Shown: piece after piece, positions 23,422-36,037 of the stretch
How positions within the stretch are numbered: position 1 is the stretch's first letter
Layout: every line of letters starts with the position of its first letter
Source of the DNA: Sipunculus nudus
Lineage: Eukaryota; Annelida; Sipuncula; Golfingiida; Sipunculidae
Direction of reading: 5' to 3'
Assembly (NCBI GenBank): GCA_026874595.1
Contig: CM049306.1
Span: 58,162,019 to 58,226,018, forward strand
Length of the DNA: 64,000 nucleotides
The notes under the pieces: model-generated
Seen by the model: only the letters and a program-made list of their open reading frames with translations
The model's database searches: none
Told to the model about the DNA's origin: nothing
Program-made: the position numbers and the translations under genes

Positions 23422-24949
23422 TTTCTCTGTAAAAGAACCTGGAAGTTCAGAGCGGGGTCTTGATCCTATCATCTGAATTGTGAAAAAAAACTAAAATTTA
23501 TATACAATACTGAACAATATGCAATATTTATTTTAACATGTTTTCATGGTACTTCTTAGCACTTATATAAAAATATGTCTGCCCTATATTTTGTATATCC
23601 AGTTTTAAGTTTTCCTACAAAATCTTTAGTGATCTGGTTCTCTAATTCCATTAAAAAATCAGACAATTACATATGTTACAACCCCTGGTAGAATCTGTAC
23701 TAGGTCACAACTGCCTGAACAGTTTACAATGACTTTTAATGATAAAGGCTTATATATTATAAAAAATTGAGCCTGTCATGTACCTGATTGTGTAAATATT
23801 AGTTTTGATATTATGAAGCAAATCTTATTTTTAAAGGTTTCATTTTTCATATAAACAATCTGCCCCTGGATAAAATTACCGGCAGGGTATTAATCAACAA
23901 ATAAGGCGACCAGCAGGCGTGCGCAGCATTCAATTAACACCTGTGTAAAATCAATAAATGTGTCAGTGTCCGGCAGGTTGTTGACCCCATGGCCGGTTAG
24001 CTGGTGTAATACTGATATGGGCATTTGATCGATTGTCGATAAAATACTGATGTTTTATTGTAAGTACATGAGTTTAAATTAAGTAAATGTGTAAAATTCA
24101 TTTTAAAATTCCTGCCAGAAATGGAGTATATTTTGAGCGATAATATAAGAAGTAGGACCCTGTTTTCGCTTAACAAAATAGAACTACATTTAACTGTATT
24201 TTTGTAGTTACTATGACATGAAAGGTATCGATAGACTCTCAGGATATTTTATTAATTGTTTTCTATTTGATCAGATTCAGAATAATCTGCCTGTAGGTGT
24301 TCCTATGCCCTACCAGTTTGTCAGGTGTTTTGTTTTCGTTGTTGATATGGAACATTAATTCTCTCTATCGTAGTTTTTGCTCTGTGAATAAATTAAGACA
24401 CATCTGACACAGCAAGCAACCATCACTGATAAGTTTTTTTAAACTATAATAACAAAAACCCCAAGGATGTCCAATTGGCAATATAAATAGCCAGCTCTTA
24501 AGATGAGAACATTTCAAAATTTGAATGATTGTCAACATTTCCCAAGTGACCGAAGATCATAATTAAACTTTTACTTATTTTCAGTGTTGTATAAAAATAT
24601 TAACACAAAGTAACCGCTGCAGTAAGCAGTCGCCGTCAAAGTCTAAGCCCGACCGGAGGAACAGACCATTTTTAAGGGCCTATCAGCATGCATATACTTA
24701 AGTAAACCCAGTCTTTTGAAACAAAACATGAGAATACCAAACAATCTAGTACTGCAATCCCCAGTACTGTCGTTTTTCAAGTTGCTGTAATGGAGCAGAC
24801 GGAACAGGGGCGTCAATATAAGGCTGTTGGGAGGGGGTGGTTAAATACCCCCTACACTTTTTGGCCCGGGGGGGGGGGTCAATATATGTAACGCTTATAT
24901 ATTTGAAATTTGTTATACAGACGCTAAATTATATATATATACAGACGCT

Positions 24950-24952
<3 letters not shown>
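23422..24952. other. Gene-free stretch
   Basis: AT-rich, no supported gene. 'acaggggcgtcaatataagg' near 24806 followed by G-rich sequence is another possible transposon end. A duplicated 'atacagacgctaaattatat' precedes the AT tract at 24915-24955. Confidence 0.4.
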
Positions 24953-25009
<57 letters not shown>

Positions 25010-25050
25010 TCTGGAGAAAACAACACTGTAAATTATATATATATATATAT
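24953..25050. repeat. (AT)n microsatellite, two runs
   Basis: A long run at 24953-25005 and a short run at about 25034-25050. Confidence 0.95.
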
Positions 25051-25811
25051 TTAGCATAACGGGAACAAAATTTACTAAGAATGATCAAGCCGAAGACAAG
25101 AAATTTCGCGCTAAGTACCCTTGATTTTTCAAACAGTTTTTCTCACACCAACACTCACAAAAACACAAATATTATAATTAATTATTATCTATATATATAT
25201 TATGTGTGTGCGTTATAATGGAAAATACCAAGGGTTATACAAGAAAACTCAAGCCACATATTTAAAAGCTTACCTACTTACCTACCTACGGCCACAACCA
25301 ATGTCGACCTCCTGTCGCTCACTGTCTTGGGGCGTTTGACCTGTCTATTGGCCTTCGGATAAATTAGCCTTAGGGCTTCTAGAATTTCTCCTGTCCTCCT
25401 CAGGCTGTGTCACAGTAACCTGACATGTCACGCACCATGACAATATCAATACAAGATGGGGAACATTGAACCTGGGGGGGGGGGAACTCGAAGCATTCGT
25501 AAGCCGAACGAATGCATAACGAACTAGTTACTCCATCGTTACACATTTTAACGGTAACTCGAGACTTTCTTCATATTCTTCTCGTTCGTAAATGCCTCAA
25601 TTTTTTCGTTATTTTAACGGACGGTCCGGACCATCCGTTACGGTAACGAAAACATGTACAAGTGTCGTCAGACGCTATTTTTCTACTTACTCGACTGAGA
25701 TTAGTCAACCTAATACATTTCTTGTGCCGTGCCTACCATATGTAATGACATGTGTAAATAATAACAAATTATTACAACCTATAACTTCATTTTTACACAA
25801 AAACACACATA

Positions 25812-25819
<8 letters not shown>
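25051..25819. other. Gene-free stretch with short palindromes
   Basis: Contains the inverted repeat GCATTCGT (25493-25500) / ACGAATGC (25508-25515) with a 7-base loop. It also contains the palindrome AACGGAC-GGTCCGGACC-ATCCGTT (25616-25639). Sequence between them is rich in 'aacg' and 'cgtta' words in both orientations, suggesting a decayed foldback element. Confidence 0.5.

Positions 25820-25844
<25 letters not shown>
25820..25844. repeat. (AT)n microsatellite
   Basis: Short AT run preceded by 'acacacatatatatgtgt', itself a small palindrome. Confidence 0.9.
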
Positions 25845-27355
25845 TGATATTGATCTGATATATCCCTCTTTTTCTAGAGAACCGAACGCAATCATCCATG
25901 CATGGAAGTTTATTGCAATAGTTGTGATGACAATTTATATACATTGTATATACCTTTGTCTCTATGTAATACACATTTTAGAGCTGCAAGCGAATGAAAA
26001 TACCATTATACGTAATAAATAGTGCGACAACGGAAGAAAAATATTTTATTGTAAAATATTAATTACATGTATGACGGCTATCGGTTTTTTTTATCCCTTA
26101 TTGTTCAAAGTTGGGAAAGCAGATAACATTTAACAGCATTTAACTCATTCAAATATTAACATATATACCCAGAACTACGAATCCTTTAAGGGGCTGCGGA
26201 TGCGGCACGGGCGTGATTGTGGATCGAGTCAAAATTATGATTTTATGAGGTACCGTTTCCTTTTATTCGGTTGTGGAACATATCCGGCCTTATCGGACAT
26301 CGGACAAAAAATGTCGGATCATATAGCGACCCGTCTAATAACAAAATTTAAACGCGGATTGGGTCTGAAGAGCAACCACGTACATTTTAGTTGGGGTATC
26401 CCAGAATTAAATGTGTTAATCGTTATAAACCATAAGGAAAAATGTCCTCGCCTGGAAACGAAATCATTGCAAATATATATAAAACATTCCCTTATGATCC
26501 ACTCTTGATTTGTCAATTCATGCTTACATATAAGCTGCCGTTTTCTTAATCTTATGCAGTCATGTTTTACATTATTGGGAAAATAGTCGTAATATATATA
26601 TTACACATACATGTATTTTATCCGCGACCGCATACCTGGACCACATTCCGAATCATATGAAGGTTTACAGCACCTTACAAACCAATGAACTGAGGAAATA
26701 TTGTGCTCGTGATTATGATGCAAATATTTTCTCAATGCACACCGGTATAAGGATATTTTTGTTGTGTTGCATTTATCTATATTGCTTGCATGAGAATGGA
26801 AAATAATAGGCAAAATCAGCCATATAATATAAGACGAGCTGAGAATGTCCCTTCAGTCCCTTATGGTAGATGGACATTGTGCAATTATTCCCTGGTTGTA
26901 ATATTTAATTCTGTAATCTATGCAATGAACAATGAGTGTTTAAAATCCACGATAAATATATCGGTATAAAATATAATTTACTGCAAAACGTTCCATCACG
27001 TATAATTATCGATAGAACCAATTTTAAATGACCGAGGGGAATGTAGTCATAATAAAGATAGTTTTCCTGAAACAATATAAAACTAGTCAAAACGTATTTT
27101 AAACAAATTTTATAATACTGATATCACATCTCAGTTTTGAAACGTAGAACGGATAATTTGCATACATATAAGTAGAAAATGTGCAGGTGTTTCAGTTCTC
27201 CCATACAAAATAATCTCAGAATAAGCGTTCATTTCAACCGTAAGCATAGATGTGTTTCCATGTGCGCGTATATATGTAAAACATCGCTAATATATGATTT
27301 GTCAACTGGGGTGTTTCCATGTATTCGTCATCGTATTTGCGAATGTGCGTGTATA
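25845..27355. other. Gene-free stretch
   Basis: No gene recognised. Frames of 102 codons (26200-26508, plus) and shorter carry no domain signature. Confidence 0.4.
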
Positions 27356-27386
27356 CGTGAAAATCGTCACAGGAGCGATTTTCACG
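27356..27386. repeat. Perfect 11-bp inverted repeat, 9-base loop
   Basis: CGTGAAAATCG (27356-27366) and CGATTTTCACG (27376-27386) are exact reverse complements around TCACAGGAG. Short 'gtgtttccatgt' direct repeats occur upstream at about 27254 and 27311. Confidence 0.8.
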
Positions 27387-29012
27387 CGTAGGATCTGCGT
27401 GAACTCAGGGATTCGGGCTAAAATCACGTCACGCTTTTTTTTGTCTGCCAGTCTGCATACACGCGCATATGGAAACAACCTTTACAATTACACAATTAGA
27501 AATAAAACAGGATTCATAACACCATACAAGACCATTTTGATGTTATTCATTATAAATATAATACAAATAATCATGATTTCAAAACACACATTAAAGGTGT
27601 TGAAGTTAAGGGGCATAATCAGAAGGTATATTATGAGTGTTCTTTCACACTATCAATTCAGTTTTGCTCTTTACAAAAGTTTCGGGCCTACACCGCTCCG
27701 GCACACAGTCTCAGTCTCAGTCTACGGTTGTTTGATAACTTTATATGACTCCGCGTGTTTGTAAACACAGTCCGTGTGTTCCTGTTTACCATAACAAGGC
27801 TGTCTAACCGGAAGTCTGAATGTGAGGCGCAAACGTGATGTTTCAGCCAGTAGGAACATGTATATCATTTTTTAGGCCAAGTCAGTCAGGGCATCTCCTC
27901 GTGTACACATGTTGTGGCCCGGCGATGCATATGCTGTGTTAATGTTTACACCTTTGGTCCATTGTTTTGAATAATTTCAAGGAAAAATTTTGGCAAGTAC
28001 AGATTTATTTTAAAGAGAAAAATCTATTTTTCGTGTTTATTCAACATGCTTTATAGTTAATTTGGCCCCTTTTAAGAATGTTTAACCAAATCGCTTTTGG
28101 TCTACCATCACGGAATGCCTATTTTTTCTAAATATGCAATTTATTGTTGTGAGCTTTTCTAACTTTCAGACATTTTGAGACATCCTGTAGCAGAGCACAC
28201 ATCGTAAATGTTAGAGCTTTACAAATCTCGCTTAATACCTGCCAGTCATTAAGTGAAACCATTCTTTTGATCACCATGAACGCCGGACACGTACCCATGT
28301 TGAGAATGACCGGAAGTAGCCGTTGGCACAAGTAAATTCAGCAATGCCTTCTTCTGCCGTTTTCAATCTCGTATAGTTCCGTATTGTTTGCCTACAGATG
28401 GCCTTTTTGGGTTACGATTGGCGGATATTTAAAAATTAACAAAAATGCTTTATTTCTTTGCCTTCTTTTTTATTATTATTCATCTGATAATATAGATGAG
28501 GAATTTTGGAAGTTCGGCATTTTGACACTGACAAGAATAATTCAGACACTTCACAATAAAGCCCGTATACAGTCCCTCCAAAACTGATGTAAAAGTATTC
28601 CCTTTGCTTTCGGTTTCAATCATCATCATAAAGTTGCTTTTAAAACAATGTTTACAGTTTGTAAACATGATTTGGTAGAAGGACACCAACAAAGACTTCC
28701 ATCTTGTAAACAGAGGAACGCTTTTTATTGCGTCAAGTGAAGCTTTTATGTATGCACATTAAAATCAGCTTACATATCATGGAGATTATAAGGGGAAAGG
28801 CACTCTCTCTCTCTCGCTCGCTCTCTCTCTCTCTCTCTTTCTCACTCTCTCTCTCTTAATCCCGAGCCCAAGAAATGGTTATAATCTCTCACAACTAGCA
28901 CGGGATTTAGAAAAGTATAGGAATATTGGCATTACATGCTTCAAAGAACCTTATTAGAAAAGGCAACGAAAGAGGCTAACGCTGTTTCGTTACTTAAAAT
29001 GTGGATACATAT
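27387..29012. other. Gene-free stretch
   Basis: No supported gene. A CT-rich microsatellite lies at about 28802-28857. The 156-codon frame at 27294-27764 is low-complexity, spans the palindrome, and is not called. Confidence 0.4.
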
Positions 29013-29083
29013 AACGAGACAACAACGAAGGGTTTCGAGTTACGCTCGTTGTTTTCTCGTTTGATTCTCGTTGTTTTCTCGTT
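29013..29083. repeat. Inverted repeat plus extra direct arm
   Basis: AACGAGACAACAACGA (29013-29028) is the reverse complement, with one mismatch, of TCGTTGTTTTCTCGTT (29046-29061). The right arm is repeated exactly at 29068-29083. It is related in word content to the 'aacg/cgtt' segment at 25.5 kb. Confidence 0.75.
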
Positions 29084-30009
29084 AAAGTACACCTAACAAA
29101 TGAGATAACGACAAAACTATAAAATTTTCGAGTTCATCCCCCCTATCGTAAGAGGGAAATATGTTAGTTCATGTGCTGCTTGTTGAACAGTGGATATTAG
29201 AGTAGGGATGCGTGGAGCGAGGCTTATACACAACTGCAAAATCCGGCGTTGTTTTTCGAAAGTAAGCGTGTCTAGTTTCCTAGATTGTATAGGTCGATAG
29301 TGGGAGGAGTCCCTGCCCCCCTCCCCCCTCCCTCTAATCCGCCCCTGTTTTTAAGTCTGACGTTTAAATATCCATAAAAAAGGGCACACAGGAAAAGATC
29401 CCGAACAGACAAAAGGAACATCCGGGGATAAGCGCAGATTGAAGCCGCGCTGGTTCAATAAGCACTTTATTTAGGACAAATGATTCAGAAATATTGATGG
29501 TGCTGTTATTATGAAAAAAAAGTATCTAAACAAGAAAAAAAATTTTCCTTTGCCCGTAAATGGCCGAAATAATTCAATATTTTGATGCCAGCTGGGAGAC
29601 GCGACTGCGTCAAACAATGACCGAGCAAAAATCCTCAAATGGAATTTAAACGCTGGTATAATAGTTCCATGGTGTGCGCTTAGGACTTGTTGTATGTCAC
29701 TGTAATTTTTTTAAGCTGTTGAGTTATACACTTTTCCTTTATATCAGCACAGATGAATTCGGTGCCTGTGGGTACACTTTACTTGTTAAAAAGACCAGGT
29801 ACCAGGCTCTGCATTTGAAAGACATCATATATAGACATTTTTTCCTGGTTCCAGTGTCAGGGATGTGCTAACTGTCCTGTCGGAGTCTATGAAAGAAAGT
29901 TGAATGGTTGAATTGACATCTGGGCCTAAGCCAAGGCAGTTTTTTTTTGTAGAAATTTGTGTCCACCACAAAAATTGCCTCTGAAAACTCATGTAGTATC
30001 CCTCCCCCA
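29084..30009. other. Gene-free stretch
   Basis: No gene recognised. 'ctaatccgcccctg' near 29334 after a C-rich tract may be one more transposon-end relic. Confidence 0.4.
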
Positions 30010-31040
30010 TTCACACTTTGCTACCGATAACCCACATAGTTTCCTCCTCCACAAACTGCCTCTAATAACCCATACAGTCCCCCCTCCCCCAACCACCACC
30101 ACCACATAGTGCTTCTGATAACCAATATACTTTCCTCCACCATCCCAATTTGCTTCCGATTACCCATATAGTTTCCTCCAACACCACATAGTGCTTCTGA
30201 TAACCAATATACTTTCTTCCACCATCCCAATTTGCTTCCGATAACCCATATAGTTTCCTCCAACACCACATACTGCTTCTGATAACCTATATTGTCTTCC
30301 ATCACCATAAACTGCCTCTGATAACCTATATAGTTCCCTCCACCACAACAAACTGTCTCTGATAACTAATAAGAATCCTCCATCACATGCTGCCTTAAAT
30401 AATCCGTTTAGTTTCCTCCACCACCATGTATTGCTTTTGATAATTCATATAGTTGCCTCCATCACCAAATACTGCCTCTAATAACTCATATAGTTTTCTT
30501 CACCACAACAAACTGCCTCTATAAACCGATATAGTTTCCTCGACCACATCATAATGCCACTGCTAACCCGTATAGATTCATCCACCACCACATAAGGCTT
30601 CTGATAACGCATACAGTTTCCTCCACCACAACAAACTGCCTGTGATAACTAATATGGTTTCCTCCATCACATACTGCCTTAAATAATCCGTATAGTTTCC
30701 TCCACCACAAGCTGCCTCTAATAACCCATACTGTTTTCTCCAACACCACATACTGCTTCTGATTACCCGTATATAGTTTCCTCAACCACCATATACTGCC
30801 TCTGATAACCTATAGAGTCCCCCCCCCCCCCCCACCACATAGTTCTTCAGATATACTTTCCTCCACAATCCCATTTTGCTTCCGATGACCTAAATAATTT
30901 CCTCCACCACAATATATAGATTGTTTGCCTCTGATAACCCATATAGTGTCCTCCGCTGTCCCACTTTGCTTCCGAAAACACATATAGTTTCCTCAACCAC
31001 AAGATACAACTTCTTCTGATAAACCATATAGATGTGGTAC
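30010..31040. repeat. Minisatellite, 41-bp unit
   Basis: Units such as TTTCCTCCAACACCACATAG + TGCTTCTGATAACCAATATA + C recur about 24 times with small indels. Two variants alternate locally ('caccacatagtgcttctg' and 'ccatcccaatttgcttccg'), giving an 82-bp period at 30090-30290. A C15 run lies at about 30819-30833. Minus-strand frames here are artefacts of the repeat. Confidence 0.9.
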
Positions 31041-31049
31041 CAATATTTC

Positions 31050-32110
31050 ATTTTAGTTACCCCTCATGATGTCCACCAAGTGCCCTGTTACCCCTCATGA
31101 ATTCAACCACCTGCCCTGGTACCCCTCATTATGTCCACCCCGTGCCCTGTTTACCCCTCATAAATTAAACCACGTGCCATGTTATCCCCAATATTGTCCA
31201 TACCGTGCCCTTGTAATCCGCATAATATCCACCACGTGCCCTGTTACCCCTCATGATGTCCACCACGTGCCCTGTTACCCCTCATTATGTCAACCACGTG
31301 CCCTGTTACCCCCAATAATGTCCACCACGTGCTCTGTTTACCCCTCATAAATTCAACGACGTGCCCTGTTTTCCCCAATATTGTCCATACCGTGCCCTTG
31401 TAACCTGCATAATATCCACCACGTGCCCTATTACCCCTCATGATGTCCACCACCTGCCCTGTTACCCCTCATGATGTCCACCACGTGCCCTGTTACCCCT
31501 CATTATGTCAACCATGTGCCCTGTTACCCCCAATAATGTCCACCACGTGCTCTGTTTGCCCCTCATAAATTCAACCACGTGCCCTGTTTCCCCAATATTG
31601 TCCATACCGTGCCCTTGTAACCCGCATAATATCCACCACGTGCCCTGTTACCCCTCATGATGTCCACCACGTGCCCCGTTACCCCTCATAAGTCCACCAC
31701 GTGCCCTGTTAGCCCTCATAAGTCCACCTTTAGCCTCCTAACCCTAAAGATGTACACACGTGCTACTGTTACCCCTCATATTGTCCACCACGTGCCATGT
31801 TACCCCTAATAATGTCCACCACGTGCCCTGTTACCCCTAATATTGGCCACCACGTGCCCTGTTACCCCTAATATTGTCCACCACCACGTGCCCTGTTAGC
31901 CCTCATGAGTCCACCTTGTGCCCTCTTAACCCTAACAATGTACACACGTGCTCCTATAACATTAAAATGCCCACCACGTGCCCTCTTACCCCTTATAATG
32001 TTCACTACATGCCCCTGCTACCCCTCTTAATGCCAACCATTTGCCCTGTAACCCATTGCTGTGTCCACCAGGTGACTTTGTAACCCCTATAATGTCCAAT
32101 TGGTGCAGTT
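31050..32110. repeat. Minisatellite, 31-bp unit with CACGTG
   Basis: The unit is CACCACGTGCCCTGTTACCC + CTCATGATGTC. About 33 units are present, and roughly 19 keep an intact CACGTG hexamer. A higher-order block of 6-7 units repeats: 'cataatatcc' at 31221, 31408 and 31625, offsets 187 and 217. The array abuts the 41-bp array directly. Right-hand units (31720-32110) are more diverged. Confidence 0.93.
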
Positions 32111-32301
32111 ATTACCAACTATATTGTTCATATACCCCTTTGGAAGTCAATCACAACTCATAAGAGTGCAGCATGTCAAAAATGCAGGTTTGTGATTAGT
32201 TTCGCGTATTATAAAGTTCACGTATTACACTGGGTGTTTAAATGTAGTAGGTCAGTATCATTCCCCACAACAGATGTGGTGATGTGGTCGATCAGTCCTC
32301 C

Positions 32302-33413
32302 CTTTCATAAGGCCGTATCTCACTGGGCTGCGAGAGCTTGCGATTGGTTGGAGACACAACAATTGCGAGGAAATACGCGAATTAGCTACAATTTTCACTT
32401 GCAATCACAATGAATTGTACTAACGACACATTTACGACATCGCACGAGTGTTGCACCAATGTCAAAAGCTGGAGTTCATATACCTATCGCGCGAATGTTG
32501 TGCGATGTTATCAAGACATTTGCACAACATTTGTGAGATGTCCGCAAGACATACCCAAGAAACAATTGCGATTTTGCTACACTTGCCAGTCCCATGCGAC
32601 AGGTTCCCATTTTTATCTCCAATCATTCCAATGTAGTTGCATCATGCACAGGCGCTTGACTTATCTATATGAGACCTGTTCAATCACTGTCACTGCAACG
32701 CCTGTAGGCTGTACACAGTACTACTGTAAGGCTATATTCTCTTATTACCGCTCACATTGCCGATAAACTCGTTTTCTACCAAATATGAACAAGACTTATC
32801 AATCAGTATTTAATTATAAACAAAGCACTCCCCGTTTCCCAATTACAAGAGTTAATAACTCTCTTTTTACCTTTAAACGCTTCCTTGATCTCCCTTCTTT
32901 CACATAAACATACATGTAACATTTGTTATCAGTGATCTGAAAACAATGACTGTAATTCTCAAGGCAGATATATGGACTATTTTACACGGAATTTTATTGG
33001 AAATTAAATTAAAACCAGTTTACAGCATCTAATAAATGTTGTTCTGTAACAGTGTTCAGGACATTTATTCTACATGGACGACAATAGGGAAATTGCTAGT
33101 GCATCAAGTCAAGCGCCTGTGAGTTTCATAGGTCGCATACCCCTCGCAAAGTTGTCTCGCAGTTCTTGCAGCTCCTGACTTGCGACGAGTTGCGGAAAAG
33201 TTTGACAACTGCGACGTCTCTGCAACTATTTGAGAGAAATTTTTGTTGTACGAATTTTTTTTAATATGTTCAAAATTTCTGCGGAAAGGAAGTGACAGTT
33301 TGCGAATCACGCGAGGAAATTTAGAACCGCCGCGAATGTTCCACGACTCTTTTGCGAATGCCGTTCGCAATTTGTTGCAAGCTGTCGCAGCCCAGTGAGA
33401 TGCAGGCTCTCTG
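32302..33413. mobile_element. 1.1-kb foldback element with long diverged inverted arms
   Basis: The outer arms match inverted: 'atctcactgggctgcga' with 'agcttgc' (about 32310-32345) against the reverse complement at about 33376-33408. A second inverted match, CACAGGCGCTTGAC (about 32648-32661) and GTCAAGCGCCTGTG (about 33108-33121), shows that the arms run ~310-360 bp. Between these points both arms are rich in TGCGA/TCGCA words. The middle (32680-33100) is AT-rich and non-coding. No transposase and no obvious target duplication was found. Confidence 0.65.
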
Positions 33414-34389
33414 CACATTCACGCTCATTACTGCAAATGACAGTAAATGTTTCACTATTAACAAAAATAAATATAGCATTGAGGTATTGATATTGACTCT
33501 TACGCTTAAATTAATGAACGTTAAGCCAATATCAGCGGTCATATCATAAAATGTGGTGGCGATATTTCATATTAGCCAGAGACCATCAAAACAACTATGC
33601 GCGCGAATTGCTAAAGGGTCTTCTGTTGTATTCGATTATTGATTACTGCTGTTCAACTGACCTCACCATGATCTTTATGTGACCTTAATAGCATGTCCAT
33701 TTAATGAATAATCATTAGCATAACTGTTTCGTGCAGCCAATTAGGTTGCCGATATTACTGTTAAAATATTACAAGACGGTTCACAATGACTTCGATATAT
33801 TTATCAGTGGAGTGATTCCAGTTGATGACGTCACGCAATGCGACGTCTATGTCATCGACTTTTGTGTCGTCATAATTGTCTTGTAAACAGCTGTCGCAAG
33901 GAAGACCTTCTGTGTAGTAGCGTTATTGGGACTCATTAAAATAACTACGTCAGAAAGGCGGGGCATAAGAGCTTTGGTGGTGAGGTCAATTCCAGTCTCA
34001 ATTCGCTTATTGGAAACAATTATGTACTATGTCAGAGAGGTAAGGCTGCTAGACATTTTCTACACAAATGATGTTAATATTAACATTACACCTCATCTGA
34101 GTATTTATGTAGATAAAATAATAAATGTGTCCTTTGCCCTATTGAAATAAAACCAGTAATTTTCTTTAAACATAACAGTACTTACTAATGGTTGGTTTCA
34201 GATCTACTTGGTCACATATTCGCCAGTTTACTTTTCACTGTTTCGCGAGGATTTATTTTTTCAATGTCTTGATACAGAAACAGAGACAATATATCCATAA
34301 CTACATATAATTAGAATGGCTTGTTAAAACACGTGCAAAACAGGTGTCGCCCCCCCCCCCCCCCACCTTTGCATAGATGTTATATCGAT
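33414..34389. other. Gene-free stretch
   Basis: No gene recognised. There is a perfect CRE-type octamer TGACGTCA at 33827-33834 and a C15 run at 34350-34364. Confidence 0.4.
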
Positions 34390-35010
34390 GAAAACACGGT
34401 GAGAGATCTGACCATGTCAAGTTCACCGGGTTTCAAACTGATCCAAAATTTTGATAGAAACAATCAGTGTTTCACATTTGGGAGGAAAATATTCAATCCT
34501 TCAAAGGTTATTGCGCCCACAAGACAATAACTATAAATCGGCTGATTTGACCTTGAATATATTGATCAAGGTCACCAGGTTTCAAGCTCCGAGAGAACTT
34601 TGTAGGAACACTCTGTGTACAAAATTTCAGGACAAAATTTGAAATACTTCAAACATTATGGGCTTCACAAAAAATTACATGTAGGCATATTTGACCTTGA
34701 AGATGAAGATCAAGGTCATCGGGTTTCGAACTCCGAGATTTTTGTGAGAACCATTAGGATGTAAAATTTCGGAGGAAAATATGTAGCCGTTCAGAAGTTA
34801 TCGTGTTAACAAGAAAATAAAAAAAAATATCGGCTGATTAGACCTTGAAGATGAAGGTCAAGATCACTGGGTTTCAAACATAACCGAGATGTTTGTGGGA
34901 ACCATTAGTGTGTCAAATTTTGGAGGAAAATATGCAGCCCTTCAAAAGTTATCGCGTTCACAAGATATCCTACAGACAACGACGACGGCACTGAAAACAA
35001 CATGTCTCCC
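34390..35010. repeat. ~147-bp tandem repeat, about 4 copies
   Basis: 'gggtttcaaact' or variants recur at about 34429, 34577, 34720 and 34869 (offsets 148, 143, 149). Each copy has 'gaccttgaagatgaaggtca', 'ttgtggg/agaacca', 'aaatttcggaggaaaatat' and 'cttcaaaagttatcg'. The style (ggtcaaggtcac...) is familiar from dispersed repeats of bivalve genomes. The array ends with 'acgacgacggcactgaaaac'. Confidence 0.82.
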
Positions 35011-36037
35011 CTGGAGGGGGAAGACAATTATTTGACGAATAACTAGGGAACAAGAATTCCTTCTTCGTTATTAGTAGATGTACAAGAAGGTGTCATATCA
35101 TCTTTAATATAAGTCTTTGATGTAGAGATAACCATGCAGAGCTTGCAGTTAATGAGGCTGTATAATATGAATGTTCATCCATGTGAGCTTACCATCTGAT
35201 TCATGAAGGTTTTATTAACGCAATACTTTTCCTTTCATGGCCATCGCGAATTTTAAACCGTCGCGAATAAAACCCTAAGAACAGTATTGGTAATCGGTTA
35301 TTTCGTTCCCGATGCGATAATTGTTAATTATCATCACAACACACACACAAACACACTAAACAACATATCATGTATACATCGATTTATTGGCAGCATGCAT
35401 TTGCGGACTAGTACATGCACTGTATTAATCATGTTAACCGCACATAACATCACAACGCCCGGTGAATTCTGGGAAATACAGGCTAGACAAATGAACAATC
35501 ATCTAGCAATTTTCTGCTGAATGTGTGTTAAATTTTCCAGCAGCAGCACAACCAAGAATACAAGTGAAACTCCACCCTTACCATATAGGCGCACCCTCTG
35601 TTACAACGTTTATATGTACAGCTGACGGTGCATGTGCTCATAAGAACGCACAGGGACTGGTCACACGAAACACGGTGGCTTAATTACGGATATATATTCG
35701 GTCTCTTATATACAAAATGTACATTTCATACATTATCCTTTGGAGTTATCAATAACCAACTGCACAGGCACCACCATATGTCTCTATTCCTCACTAATAA
35801 ATAAGGATTATCCGCTATGACAGTATCTCCCGCACTAAATCGTCTTGAAATTACCGGTACACGCGTATCTCATCTATTAAATATATGTTTATGTATGAAC
35901 CTTGAGTACACGTGTACGTACAGGCGCTATATCATTTTGTTCCAAGTAACGGCTGAGCTCCTGCTGCCAAAAATATACACATGCAACACCGTAACTTTAT
36001 CATTGGGTACACAATCAAATAAGTGAGCGGTTAAATT
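35011..36037. other. 3' flank of the GPCR gene
   Basis: No other gene is visible. On the minus strand this should contain the receptor's 3' UTR. A possible polyadenylation hexamer (AATAAA on the minus strand) lies at 35383-35388, about 650 bp past the stop. This assignment is tentative. Confidence 0.35.

Noticed and set aside
27294-27764. 156-codon plus-strand frame
   Set aside because: Low complexity, runs through a perfect hairpin, and has no recognisable domain.
30021-30785. Minus-strand Trp/Gly/Tyr-rich frames
   Set aside because: Translations of the 41-bp repeat.
31050-32110. CRISPR-like appearance of ~31-bp repeats
   Set aside because: There are no unique spacers between units, the units are degenerate and contiguous, and the context is animal DNA. 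It is a minisatellite.
33827-33834. TGACGTCA as a regulatory CRE of the receptor gene
   Set aside because: A single octamer over 2 kb past the 3' end is expected by chance at moderate frequency, and the same octamer turns up in decayed repeats near 1225 and 7228.
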